DNA of 5,030 nucleotides from Gammaproteobacteria bacterium. Its GTDB lineage: Bacteria; Pseudomonadota; Gammaproteobacteria; Enterobacterales; GCA-2746155. The DNA is taken from positions 1-5,030 of the forward strand of contig JAAGZM010000579.1 of assembly GCA_024206355.1 (NCBI GenBank), read 5' to 3'. Of this stretch, positions 1 through 5,018 are shown piece by piece (position 1 is the stretch's first letter; the number at the start of each line of letters is the position of its first letter). Below the pieces are notes generated by a model. That model saw only the letters and a program-made list of their open reading frames with translations, did no database searches and was not told where the DNA came from. Made by a program: the position numbers and the translations under genes.

Positions 1-20
1 ACCCAGCACTGAATTGGGTT

Positions 21-38
21 TGTAAGAAATATCTCACA
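21..38 (+). promoter_or_regulatory. GacA/UvrY box upstream of the small RNA
   Basis: The site reads TGTAAGAAATATCTCACA. The consensus for GacA/UvrY upstream activating sequences is TGTAAG-N2-AT-N2-CTTACA, and only one defined base differs (C for T in the right half). The central AT is also present. It lies about 178 bp upstream of the predicted start of the Csr-type RNA, a long distance that is known for some csrB and rsmZ promoters, where the intervening DNA is bent. A second, unpaired TGTAAG half-site follows at 43-48. DNA from about 61 to 172 is AT-rich with pyrimidine tracts (72-90), which fits a bendable linker, and contains no ORF I can support. The match is seen directly; control by a GacS/GacA (BarA/UvrY) system is inferred. 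Confidence 0.72.
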
Positions 39-172
39 AATGTGTAAGTGATTGAATCGATATTGATAGGACCTTTTCTTTTTATTTTTAAGCGGCCTTT
101 TCTATCTCATTGTTTATTATCGTCTTTTAATAATTCAATATAAATTAATTCATATAATCGCTATTCAACCTA

Positions 173-200
173 TTGTTCAAAATTCTCAATCCTCTATTAT
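173..200 (+). promoter_or_regulatory. Predicted sigma70 promoter of the Csr/Rsm-type RNA
   Basis: A -35-like TTGTTC (173-178) and a -10-like TATTAT (195-200) are separated by 16 bp. Transcription would begin near 207, just where the first GGA-containing hairpin begins. The -35 element is a weak match, as expected for a promoter that depends on an upstream activator. This is an eye-made prediction and the start could differ by several bases. Confidence 0.45.
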
Positions 201-206
201 TAATTC

Positions 207-381
207 GTGCACAGGGATTGCGCACTAAACACCCCAAGGATGGTGGTGAGCACGGACGCTAAGCATTACTACTGAAACATGGATGTTCCAGAATGCGACC
301 GGCTTTAAGGATGAAGCTAATGACACGGAAGTCTACAGGTTAAATCCTGAAACTAGAGGGCGGGTAAAACCGCCCTTTTTA
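207..381 (+). ncRNA. CsrA/RsmA-sequestering small RNA (CsrB/RsmY/RsmZ type)
   Basis: A non-coding RNA of about 175 nt, predicted to bind and titrate the translational regulator CsrA/RsmA. Six GGA motifs (at 215, 238, 254, 281, 309 and 327) each fall in the loop of a small hairpin: GTGC/GCAC (207-225, loop with AGGGA); ACCCC/GG-U-GGT with a bulge (231-247, loop AAGGAT); AGC/GCT (249-260, loop ACGGAC); AACA/TGTT (276-287, loop TGGA); GGCTTT/GAAGCT (301-318, loop AAGGAT); and GAC/GTC (322-333, loop ACGGAA). Several match the CsrA target core ARGGAUG. A CAGG/CCTG hairpin without GGA (336-349) and a rho-independent terminator close the RNA. No credible ORF covers it. A GacA box upstream supports the call. 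Short size and motif number are closer to RsmY/RsmZ than to the longer enterobacterial CsrB. Some stems are only 3-4 bp, so the exact fold is uncertain; I do not assign it to a named RNA family. Confidence 0.8.
358..380 (+). terminator. Rho-independent terminator of the small RNA
   Basis: The stem GGGCGG (358-363) / CCGCCC (370-375) with loop GTAAAA is followed by five T residues (376-380). It ends the Csr-type RNA. On the minus strand the same hairpin is preceded by an A-run but not followed by a T-run, so it would be a poor intrinsic terminator for nadE, although the hairpin could still protect the 3' end of that transcript. Confidence 0.9.
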
Positions 382-392
382 TTTGTACGTTA

Positions 393-474
393 AATTTACA
401 CCAGTTACTTATTCTCACACGTAGGGATAGCAATCATTTTATGTTTATTTCGTGTATTGAATCTGGTGTAAATT
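393..474 (-). repeat. 12-bp inverted repeat around the nadE stop codon
   Basis: AATTTACACCAG (393-404) and its exact reverse complement CTGGTGTAAATT (463-474) are separated by 58 nt. The left copy lies directly after the nadE stop codon and the right copy within its last codons, so the nadE mRNA could form a long-range stem enclosing its 3' end. No function is known to me; it may act in 3'-end protection or be fortuitous. Confidence 0.4.
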
Positions 475-1148
475 GTGAGCACTTCTTTTTGTCTTTCATC
501 TATATCTGTTTTATCGCCAGAGTATGCCATTGCCCACTCTAACTCTTCGTAAGTTGCACCAATTTGCTCTTCGTCAGTTCGATCATCATCCCATAGACCG
601 TCTGTTGGTTTTGCTAAGATAATATCTTCTATGATATTGAGCTCTTTTGCTAATGCACGTACTTCGGTTTTTGTAAGATCAGCGATGGGTGATATATCAA
701 CGCCACCGTCTCCATACTTAGTAAAAAAACCTACACCAAAATCTTCAACTTTATTTCCTGTACCTACGACAATTCCACCAACATATGTGGCTATCTGGTA
801 TAAGGTAATCATACGTAATCGACTTTTACTATTCGCCCAGCCTAAATCATTATCATATTCGTTAAGATCCTCACGCAATGCTAAAAAGACATCTGTTAAG
901 TCATGTTCATTTGAGGACACATTGCTGAATTTTTGCTTCAAATCTTCGATGTGTTTTCTTGCAATTAACAACTGCTCTTCTTTCTGTTGAAGTGGTAGCG
1001 TTACAACATAAGTATCAATACCGGTCATGGCACATAAAGTCGAAACAACACCTGAATCAACTCCGCCAGAAACCCCCACAACAAACTTGAAATTTCCAGT
1101 TTTACTGTAATCGATAAGCCAGTTTATAATATTATCTTTTAATGACAT
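405..1148 (-). CDS. nadE: NH3-dependent NAD synthetase
   Basis: Cytoplasmic enzyme for the last step of NAD synthesis: deamido-NAD + ammonia + ATP gives NAD + AMP + diphosphate. The 247-residue protein is a single N-type ATP pyrophosphatase domain with no glutaminase domain, so it should use free ammonia; the length fits the short NadE form. Visible motifs are the pyrophosphate-binding loop SGGVDS (residues 27-32), SKSRLRMITLY (107-117), GTGNKVED (129-136), the KYGDGGVDISPIADL segment (144-158) and the PTDGLWDDDRTDE segment (181-193), all typical of the family's ATP and substrate sites. The ATG is preceded by AAGGA (1155-1159) at 6 nt, a good ribosome binding site. It follows ahcY on the same strand after a 104-bp gap filled with palindromic repeats, and I see no convincing promoter there, so read-through from the SAM-cycle operon is possible. 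It converges on the small RNA gene, ending 24 nt from its terminator. Confidence 0.95.
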   Translation of the reverse strand: MSLKDNIINWLIDYSKTGNFKFVVGVSGGVDSGVVSTLCAMTGIDTYVVTLPLQQKEEQLLIARKHIEDLKQKFSNVSSNEHDLTDVFLALREDLNEYDNDLGWANSKSRLRMITLYQIATYVGGIVVGTGNKVEDFGVGFFTKYGDGGVDISPIADLTKTEVRALAKELNIIEDIILAKPTDGLWDDDRTDEEQIGATYEELEWAMAYSGDKTDIDERQKEVLTIYTRFNTRNKHKMIAIPTCENK

Positions 1149-1168
1149 TCGTAGTCCTTGCTAAAACC

Positions 1169-1192
1169 AGTGTCAGGTACGGTACCTGACAC
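1169..1192. repeat. REP-like palindrome 1 between ahcY and nadE
   Basis: Perfect inverted repeat with 11-bp arms, GTGTCAGGTAC (1170-1180) and GTACCTGACAC (1182-1192), around a single G. On the plus strand it is followed by a T7 run (1196-1202), so it could stop plus-strand transcripts; in the direction of ahcY and nadE it lacks a following T-run. It starts with the same CAGTG-CAGG pattern as palindrome 2 nearby. Short, near-perfect intergenic palindromes of this sort are typical of REP elements that can stabilise or separate mRNA segments. Assignment to a REP family is inferred. Confidence 0.65.
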
Positions 1193-1210
1193 CGATTTTT
1201 TTGCTAAGAG

Positions 1211-1239
1211 TCAGTGCCAGGCACTGTACCAGGCGCTGA
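1211..1239. repeat. REP-like palindrome 2 between ahcY and nadE
   Basis: CAGTGCC (1212-1218) and GGCACTG (1220-1226) form a perfect 7-bp inverted repeat around one A. A third related arm, GGCGCTGA (1232-1239), can alternatively pair with TCAGTGCC (1211-1218) through one G-T wobble. The unit resembles palindrome 1 (CAGTGCCAGGCAC compared with CAGTGTCAGGTAC), so the two are diverged copies of one repeat in the same orientation, 43 bp apart. There is no transposase in the window. Confidence 0.6.
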
Positions 1240-1252
1240 ATTGTTTTGAATA

Positions 1253-2608
1253 TTAGTACTTGTAGCTATCTACTTTATATGGGCCGTCTACTGAGACGTT
1301 GATGTAAGCAGCTTGCTTTTCGGTTAGTCTTGTTAGTACGCCTCCGAAACCTTTTACCATGTGTGCTGCTACTTCTTCGTCTAGCTTTTTTGGTAGTACT
1401 TCTAAGGTAATTTCTGCATTATCTTGAGCAGCAAATTTTTGCTCGAATAAGTATATTTGCGCTAATACTTGGTTTGCAAAAGAGCCGTCCATGATACGTG
1501 ATGGATGACCTGTTGCGTTACCTAGATTAACCAGACGACCTTCTGACAGTAGAATCAAATGATCGTTCGTTGCTTTGTCACGATAGACAACATGGACTTG
1601 AGGTTTGATTTCATCCCATTCCCAGTTTTTGCGCATGTAAGCTGTATCAATCTCATTGTCAAAATGGCCGATATTACAAACTACTGCTCCCGATTTTAGT
1701 GATTGTAAAATACCTGAATCACAAACATTGAAGTTACCGGTTGTTGTTACTAATAAGTCAGTATTTTGCAGTATTGCAGTATTCGTATCAGCTACGTTAC
1801 CTGTATTAATTCCGTCATTGTATGGAGATACAACTTCAAAGCCATCCATACACGCCTGCATTGCACAAATTGGATCAACTTCTGCAACTCTTACAATCAT
1901 GCCTTCTTGATTGAGTGATTGCGCTGAACCTTTGCCTACATCACCATAGCCAATGACTAAAGCTTTCTTGCCTGATAAAAGGTGATCTGTTCCACGCTTA
2001 ATCGCATCATTTAAAGAATGCCTACATCCAAACTTATTATCATTTTTCGACTTAGTTATTGAGTCGTTAACGTTGATTGCTGGTACTTTTAAAGTTCCGT
2101 TATCAAGCATCTCTTGCAGACGGTGAACACCCGTTGTAGTTTCTTCTGTGATACCGTGAATGCTGCTTAGCATTTCAGGGAATTTTTCGTGCAGCATTAA
2201 GGTTAAATCGCCACCATCATCAAGCACCATATTGGCGTCCCATGGTTTACCATCTTTGGCAATTGACTGCTCTAGACACCATTCATATTCTTCTTCAGTC
2301 TCACCTTTCCAGGCGTAAACTGAAACACCTGAAGCGGCAATTGCAGCAGCTGCGTGATCTTGTGTAGAAAAAATATTACATGAAGTCCAACGAACTTCTG
2401 CACCTAACAAAGTCAACGTTTCAATCAATACACCGGTTTGTACCGTCATGTGAATACAACCAAGGATCTTAGCACCAGTCAGTGGCTTAGAATCTTTAAA
2501 CTTTTCACGCATTGCCATTAAAGCTGGCATTTCTGATTCAGCAATTGACAGTTCTTTACGTCCGTAATCTGCCAAACTGATGTCGGCAACCTTATAATCA
2601 ATAGTCAT
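1253..2608 (-). CDS. ahcY: S-adenosylhomocysteine hydrolase (adenosylhomocysteinase)
   Basis: Splits SAH into adenosine and homocysteine using tightly bound NAD, which relieves product inhibition of methyltransferases. The 451-residue protein looks complete. Visible functional residues, numbered as here: His53 in HMTVQT; Asp130-Asp131 in the LDDGGDLT segment; Glu155-Glu156 in the EETTTGVH segment; Lys186, Asp190, Asn191 and Cys195 in the substrate region; the NAD-binding loop GYGDVGKG (220-227); His315 in GHFDNE; and the C-terminal Lys445/Tyr449 that reach into the neighbouring subunit's NAD site. The KSKNDNKFGCRHSL region is the variant also seen in Pseudomonas-type AhcY. The cytoplasmic enzyme is normally tetrameric. 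The start has GAGG (2617-2620) 8 nt upstream. It lies 25 nt after metK and is surely cotranscribed; that gap is too short for a riboswitch. Many gammaproteobacteria such as E. coli lack this gene and use Pfs/LuxS instead. Confidence 0.98.
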   Translation of the reverse strand: MTIDYKVADISLADYGRKELSIAESEMPALMAMREKFKDSKPLTGAKILGCIHMTVQTGVLIETLTLLGAEVRWTSCNIFSTQDHAAAAIAASGVSVYAWKGETEEEYEWCLEQSIAKDGKPWDANMVLDDGGDLTLMLHEKFPEMLSSIHGITEETTTGVHRLQEMLDNGTLKVPAINVNDSITKSKNDNKFGCRHSLNDAIKRGTDHLLSGKKALVIGYGDVGKGSAQSLNQEGMIVRVAEVDPICAMQACMDGFEVVSPYNDGINTGNVADTNTAILQNTDLLVTTTGNFNVCDSGILQSLKSGAVVCNIGHFDNEIDTAYMRKNWEWDEIKPQVHVVYRDKATNDHLILLSEGRLVNLGNATGHPSRIMDGSFANQVLAQIYLFEQKFAAQDNAEITLEVLPKKLDEEVAAHMVKGFGGVLTRLTEKQAAYINVSVDGPYKVDSYKY

Positions 2609-2633
2609 TTTTTAAACCTCAAGCTCTAATCTA

Positions 2634-3782
2634 TTAAAGTGCTGCTGATAATGCATCAGCTTTATCTATTTTTTCCCAACTGAAACCTTCACGACCAAAG
2701 TGTCCGTAGGCTGCTGTTGCTCGATATATTGGACGTTTTAGGTCTAGCATATCGACGATTCCTTTTGGGCGAAGATCAAAATGTTCGCGTACCAAATCAC
2801 AAATAACTTGATCGCTTATTTTGCCTGTACCAAAAGTATTAATTGAAATTGATGTAGGCTCAGCAACACCAATGGCATAAGACAGTTGAATTTCACAACG
2901 GTCAGCAAGACCTGCAGCTACAATGTTTTTTGCCACGTAACGTCCAGCATAAGCCGCTGAGCGATCTACCTTTGAAGGGTCTTTGCCAGAAAAAGCACCG
3001 CCACCATGGCGAGCCATTCCACCGTATGTATCTACGATAATTTTACGACCTGTTAACCCACAGTCTCCAACAGGACCACCAATCACGAAGTTACCAGTTG
3101 GATTAATATGATAAAGCGTATCGGCATGTAATAAATCAGCAGGTAGTACCGGTTTAATAATTTCTTCAAGTACAGCCTCACGTAAATCTGTTAGTGACAC
3201 ATCGGGATTATGCTGAGTAGAAAGTACCACCGCATCAATGGCTACTGGCTTTCCATTTTCATAACGCATCGTTACCTGACTTTTCGCATCAGGACGCAAC
3301 CAGTTTAGAGTTTTGTTTTTACGTAATTTTGCTTGCTGCTCTACTAAACGGTGAGAAAACTGTATCGGTGCAGGCATTAAAACATCAGTCTCATTGGTTG
3401 CATAACCAAACATTAAACCCTGATCACCAGCACCCTGCTCTTTATCTTCACCTTCATCTACACCCATTGCGATATCTGAAGATTGTTTGCCAATTGCATT
3501 CAATACGGCACAACTTTTACCATCAAAACCAACATCAGATGAGTTGTAACCTATATCTAGGATCACATCTCTTATTAATTCTTCTAAGTCGACATACGTA
3601 TTGGTTGTCATCTCACCTGCGACAATTGCCATGCCGGTTTTTACCATCGTTTCGACAGCAATCCTTGCATTGGGATCATCTTGAATGACAGCATCAACCA
3701 CTGCATCAGAGATCTGATCAGCCATTTTATCTGGATGACCTTCCGAAACTGATTCTGATGTAAATACTGAATATTCTGACAT
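2634..3782 (-). CDS. metK: S-adenosylmethionine synthetase (methionine adenosyltransferase)
   Basis: Makes SAM from methionine and ATP, releasing phosphate and diphosphate; SAM is the methyl donor whose by-product SAH is handled by AhcY next door. The 382 residues match the usual bacterial length (E. coli about 384). Motifs: SEGHPDK (13-19, with the ATP-binding His16 and Asp18), the GAGDQGLMFGYA signature (117-128), the GRKIIVDTYGG segment (245-255) with Arg246 and Lys247, and the phosphate-loop signature GGGAFSGKD (260-268) with Lys267. All expected catalytic residues are present. The start is supported by AGAGGA (3790-3795) placed 7 nt upstream. The gene sits 21 nt after the sahR stop codon, so SahR and MetK are made from one transcript. 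A large hairpin at the end of sahR and a sequence complementary to this ribosome binding site suggest extra control at this junction. Confidence 0.98.
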   Translation of the reverse strand: MSEYSVFTSESVSEGHPDKMADQISDAVVDAVIQDDPNARIAVETMVKTGMAIVAGEMTTNTYVDLEELIRDVILDIGYNSSDVGFDGKSCAVLNAIGKQSSDIAMGVDEGEDKEQGAGDQGLMFGYATNETDVLMPAPIQFSHRLVEQQAKLRKNKTLNWLRPDAKSQVTMRYENGKPVAIDAVVLSTQHNPDVSLTDLREAVLEEIIKPVLPADLLHADTLYHINPTGNFVIGGPVGDCGLTGRKIIVDTYGGMARHGGGAFSGKDPSKVDRSAAYAGRYVAKNIVAAGLADRCEIQLSYAIGVAEPTSISINTFGTGKISDQVICDLVREHFDLRPKGIVDMLDLKRPIYRATAAYGHFGREGFSWEKIDKADALSAAL

Positions 3783-3789
3783 ACTAAAT

Positions 3790-3795
3790 TCCTCT
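3790..3795 (-). promoter_or_regulatory. metK ribosome binding site, with complementary upstream sequence
   Basis: AGAGGA on the minus strand, 7 nt before the metK ATG. An exact complement, TCCTCT (plus-strand positions 3810-3815), lies 14 nt upstream in the same mRNA, inside the end of sahR. The two can pair over 6 bp and hide the site. That complement overlaps the 3' arm of the hairpin at 3812-3847, so the hairpin and the sequestering helix exclude each other. The complementarity is seen; the control is inferred. Confidence 0.6.
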
Positions 3796-3803
3796 TTAAA
3801 GTC

Positions 3804-4895
3804 TTAACTAGAGGAGTCAGACTCAAATATTTTTGACTCTGACTCCTTAATAAACTGCCTGATTTGTACACGAAAACCATTTCTCTGAGCTAAATAGACG
3901 CTTTCACCTTCTGTAAATCCTGCATTTTTGGCCCAGTCACCTAACTCAACCGGATCAAATCCTAACCATAGATCACCACAGGATTCTTTTACCCATGGCT
4001 GATCGTGGAGACATAATTCTGTAATAAATAATTGTCCGTTTTCAGCAAGTATTTTGGCAATATCATAAAGCATCTCTGCCGGTGATGGTACATGGTGCAA
4101 AACCATATTTATTACCACACAATCAATATCAAAATTGATAAGCTCAGCTTCTTTTGTATCACCATTAATAAAGCTAATGTTAGTCAGCTTTTTAGAACTT
4201 GCAAGATCCTTTGCTATACTTAACATTTTTTCTGAATTATCGAGTGCGATAACCTTGCTAAACTGTTTTGACAATTCAATTAAAAACTCACCATTTCCAG
4301 GACCTACTTCCATCACTGTTTCTTCAAACTTGATATTGCTGGAGGCGATAAGTTCTATAGCATTCGGTGCATACAGTTCATAAGCGGCAACCTGCTCTTG
4401 GTGTTGTCTAAACTTTTCAGCATTATCTCTAAAAAATGACTGGGCATTGTCGGCGCGTTCTTTTTGAATTTTAGACAAACGTTGTTCAGTTTCAGGACTC
4501 AAAGGTTGTTGCTCTACAGCCATATATAGCTCTTTTTGCAACCCTGCAAATGCAGCTGATCTTAAGCCTCTAGCCGAATGTGAAAGTGCTCGACGATAGA
4601 AAATGCTATTTCCCTCTCGACGCCTTACAACTAAACCAGCATTGGCTAAAATTTTAAGGTGATGACTAATACCCGATTGTTTACAATCAAAGATCCTACA
4701 TAATTCTAGGACACCGAATGAATCTCTGCTTAGAACACGCAAAATATCAAGCCTTAAGTCATCAGCAGTAGCCTTGCAAAAGGTCAAAAGTGGCGTATTA
4801 GTTTTAGCCGTTTCGAGTTCATGAACGGCTGCTTTAGTTACGTTAGTTACTTTAGTTGCTTGAAGAGGATTTAATTGTTGTTGAGTCTGTTTCAT
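3804..4895 (-). CDS. sahR: SahR: ArsR-family repressor fused to a SAM-methyltransferase-like SAH-sensing domain
   Basis: Predicted SAH-responsive repressor of SAM-cycle genes. In the described SahR family, a rise in SAH releases the repressor from DNA and genes such as metK and ahcY are induced. The 363 residues contain a 40-residue polar N-terminal extension, an ArsR winged helix (about 43-105; recognition helix near KQSGISHHLKIL, 72-83; wing RRREGNSIFYRR, 91-102), a linker, and a class I methyltransferase fold (about 165-345) with motif I EVGPGNGEF (196-204), the acidic residue of ALDNSEKM (Asp219), NGDT (244-247) and LHHVP (266-270). The ArsR metal motif ELCxC is incomplete (ELCRI), against metal sensing. 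It is the first gene of sahR-metK-ahcY and so probably self-regulated. The ATG has no recognisable Shine-Dalgarno sequence and no good alternative start exists, suggesting low repressor synthesis. The last 14 residues are serine- and glutamate-rich and encoded by a palindrome. An active methyltransferase is the alternative reading. Confidence 0.88.
   Translation of the reverse strand: MKQTQQQLNPLQATKVTNVTKAAVHELETAKTNTPLLTFCKATADDLRLDILRVLSRDSFGVLELCRIFDCKQSGISHHLKILANAGLVVRRREGNSIFYRRALSHSARGLRSAAFAGLQKELYMAVEQQPLSPETEQRLSKIQKERADNAQSFFRDNAEKFRQHQEQVAAYELYAPNAIELIASSNIKFEETVMEVGPGNGEFLIELSKQFSKVIALDNSEKMLSIAKDLASSKKLTNISFINGDTKEAELINFDIDCVVINMVLHHVPSPAEMLYDIAKILAENGQLFITELCLHDQPWVKESCGDLWLGFDPVELGDWAKNAGFTEGESVYLAQRNGFRVQIRQFIKESESKIFESDSSS
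3812..3847 (-). repeat. 16-bp hairpin inside the 3' end of sahR
   Basis: Arms 3812-3827 (AGGAGTCAGACTCAAA) and 3832-3847 (TTTGACTCTGACTCCT) pair with a single C-C mismatch around a 4-nt loop. The hairpin encodes SahR residues 350-362 and ends 29 nt before the metK start codon. No T-run follows in the direction of transcription, so it is not a standard terminator. It may affect RNA processing, stability or the metK ribosome binding site, or be an inserted palindromic element that extended the protein. Confidence 0.8.
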
Positions 4896-4929
4896 AGGAC
4901 AGGGATATTAGCAGCTAACTCTTACTCAT

Positions 4930-4956
4930 TCAATCTATATTGATATATATTGATAT
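4930..4956. promoter_or_regulatory. Candidate SahR operators: TCAAT-N4-ATTGA and tandem ATATTGATAT
   Basis: TCAAT (4930-4934) and ATTGA (4939-4943) form an inverted repeat with a 4-bp spacer. Overlapping it, ATATTGATAT occurs twice in tandem (4937-4946 and 4947-4956), a 10-bp spacing equal to about one helical turn. The block lies between the likely promoter and the sahR start, 35-61 bp upstream of the ATG. ArsR-family dimers bind AT-rich imperfect palindromes overlapping their promoters, so SahR is the natural candidate. Binding is inferred. Confidence 0.5.
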
Positions 4957-4974
4957 AGCTAAGCATTAGCTATA
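4954..4974. promoter_or_regulatory. Perfect 9-bp-arm palindrome, possible operator at the sahR promoter
   Basis: TATAGCTAA (4954-4962) and TTAGCTATA (4966-4974) are exact reverse complements around GCA. It overlaps the second ATATTGATAT repeat by 3 bp and the candidate -10 element. It could be a second operator for SahR, a site for another regulator, or a 5' hairpin if transcription begins further upstream. It is not followed by a T-run on either strand, so it is not an obvious terminator. Confidence 0.5.
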
Positions 4975-4996
4975 ATTATTAGGATATAACTCACAA
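4969..4996 (-). promoter_or_regulatory. Candidate sigma70 promoter for the sahR-metK-ahcY operon
   Basis: On the minus strand, TTGTGA (4996 to 4991) serves as -35 and TATAGC (4974 to 4969) as -10, with a 16-bp spacer. Transcription would start near 4962 and give a leader of about 67 nt. This places the palindrome over the -10 and start and the ATATTGATAT repeats just downstream, a good layout for repression. The region is so AT-rich that other -10 elements are possible. Confidence 0.3.
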
Positions 4997-5001
4997 GCTT
5001 C

Positions 5002-5018
5002 CACGAATGGTTTTCGTG
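5002..5018. repeat. 6-bp-arm hairpin upstream of the sahR promoter
   Basis: CACGAA (5002-5007) and TTCGTG (5013-5018) form an inverted repeat with a TGGTT loop. No strong T-run follows on either strand. It may belong to the end of a gene outside the window or be an unrelated protein-binding site. I see nothing else in 4997-5030. Confidence 0.3.

Noticed and set aside
1..19. ACCCA (1-5) / TGGGT (15-19) stem that might be the terminator of a gene upstream of the window
   Set aside because: It is cut by the window edge, has only 5 bp visible and no clear T-run after it, so it cannot be judged.
163..175. IHF-like sequence ATTCAACCTATTG
   Set aside because: One mismatch at a conserved position and overlap with the predicted -35. 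Chance matches are common in AT-rich DNA.
631..990. Plus-strand reading frame of 119 codons opposite nadE
   Set aside because: It lies wholly inside a well-supported nadE gene and encodes no recognisable domain; it is a shadow frame.
1169..1202. Intrinsic terminator of ahcY
   Set aside because: The hairpin and T7 run are oriented for the plus strand; in the ahcY direction the hairpin is preceded by A residues and not followed by a proper T-run.
3329..3688. Plus-strand reading frame of 119 codons opposite metK, with His/Leu-rich low-complexity product
   Set aside because: It is a complement of metK codons, biased in composition and without its own start signals.
3641..3880. Minus-strand frame of 79 codons overlapping the metK start and sahR end
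   Set aside because: It overlaps two well-supported genes in another frame and matches no known family.
4135..4383. Plus-strand frame of 82 codons opposite sahR, and a similar 84-codon frame at 1656-1910 opposite ahcY
   Set aside because: Both are antisense to conserved domains and show no independent coding evidence.
3804..4895. Metal-responsive ArsR repressor
   Set aside because: The ELCxC metal site is incomplete, and the fused methyltransferase-like domain plus metK and ahcY neighbours point to SAH instead.
4896..4962. Possible SAH or SAM riboswitch in the leader of the operon, or before ahcY
   Set aside because: The leader is AT-rich with no conserved GC-rich pseudoknot core, and the 25-nt metK-ahcY gap is too short. 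The regulator gene itself explains SAH sensing.
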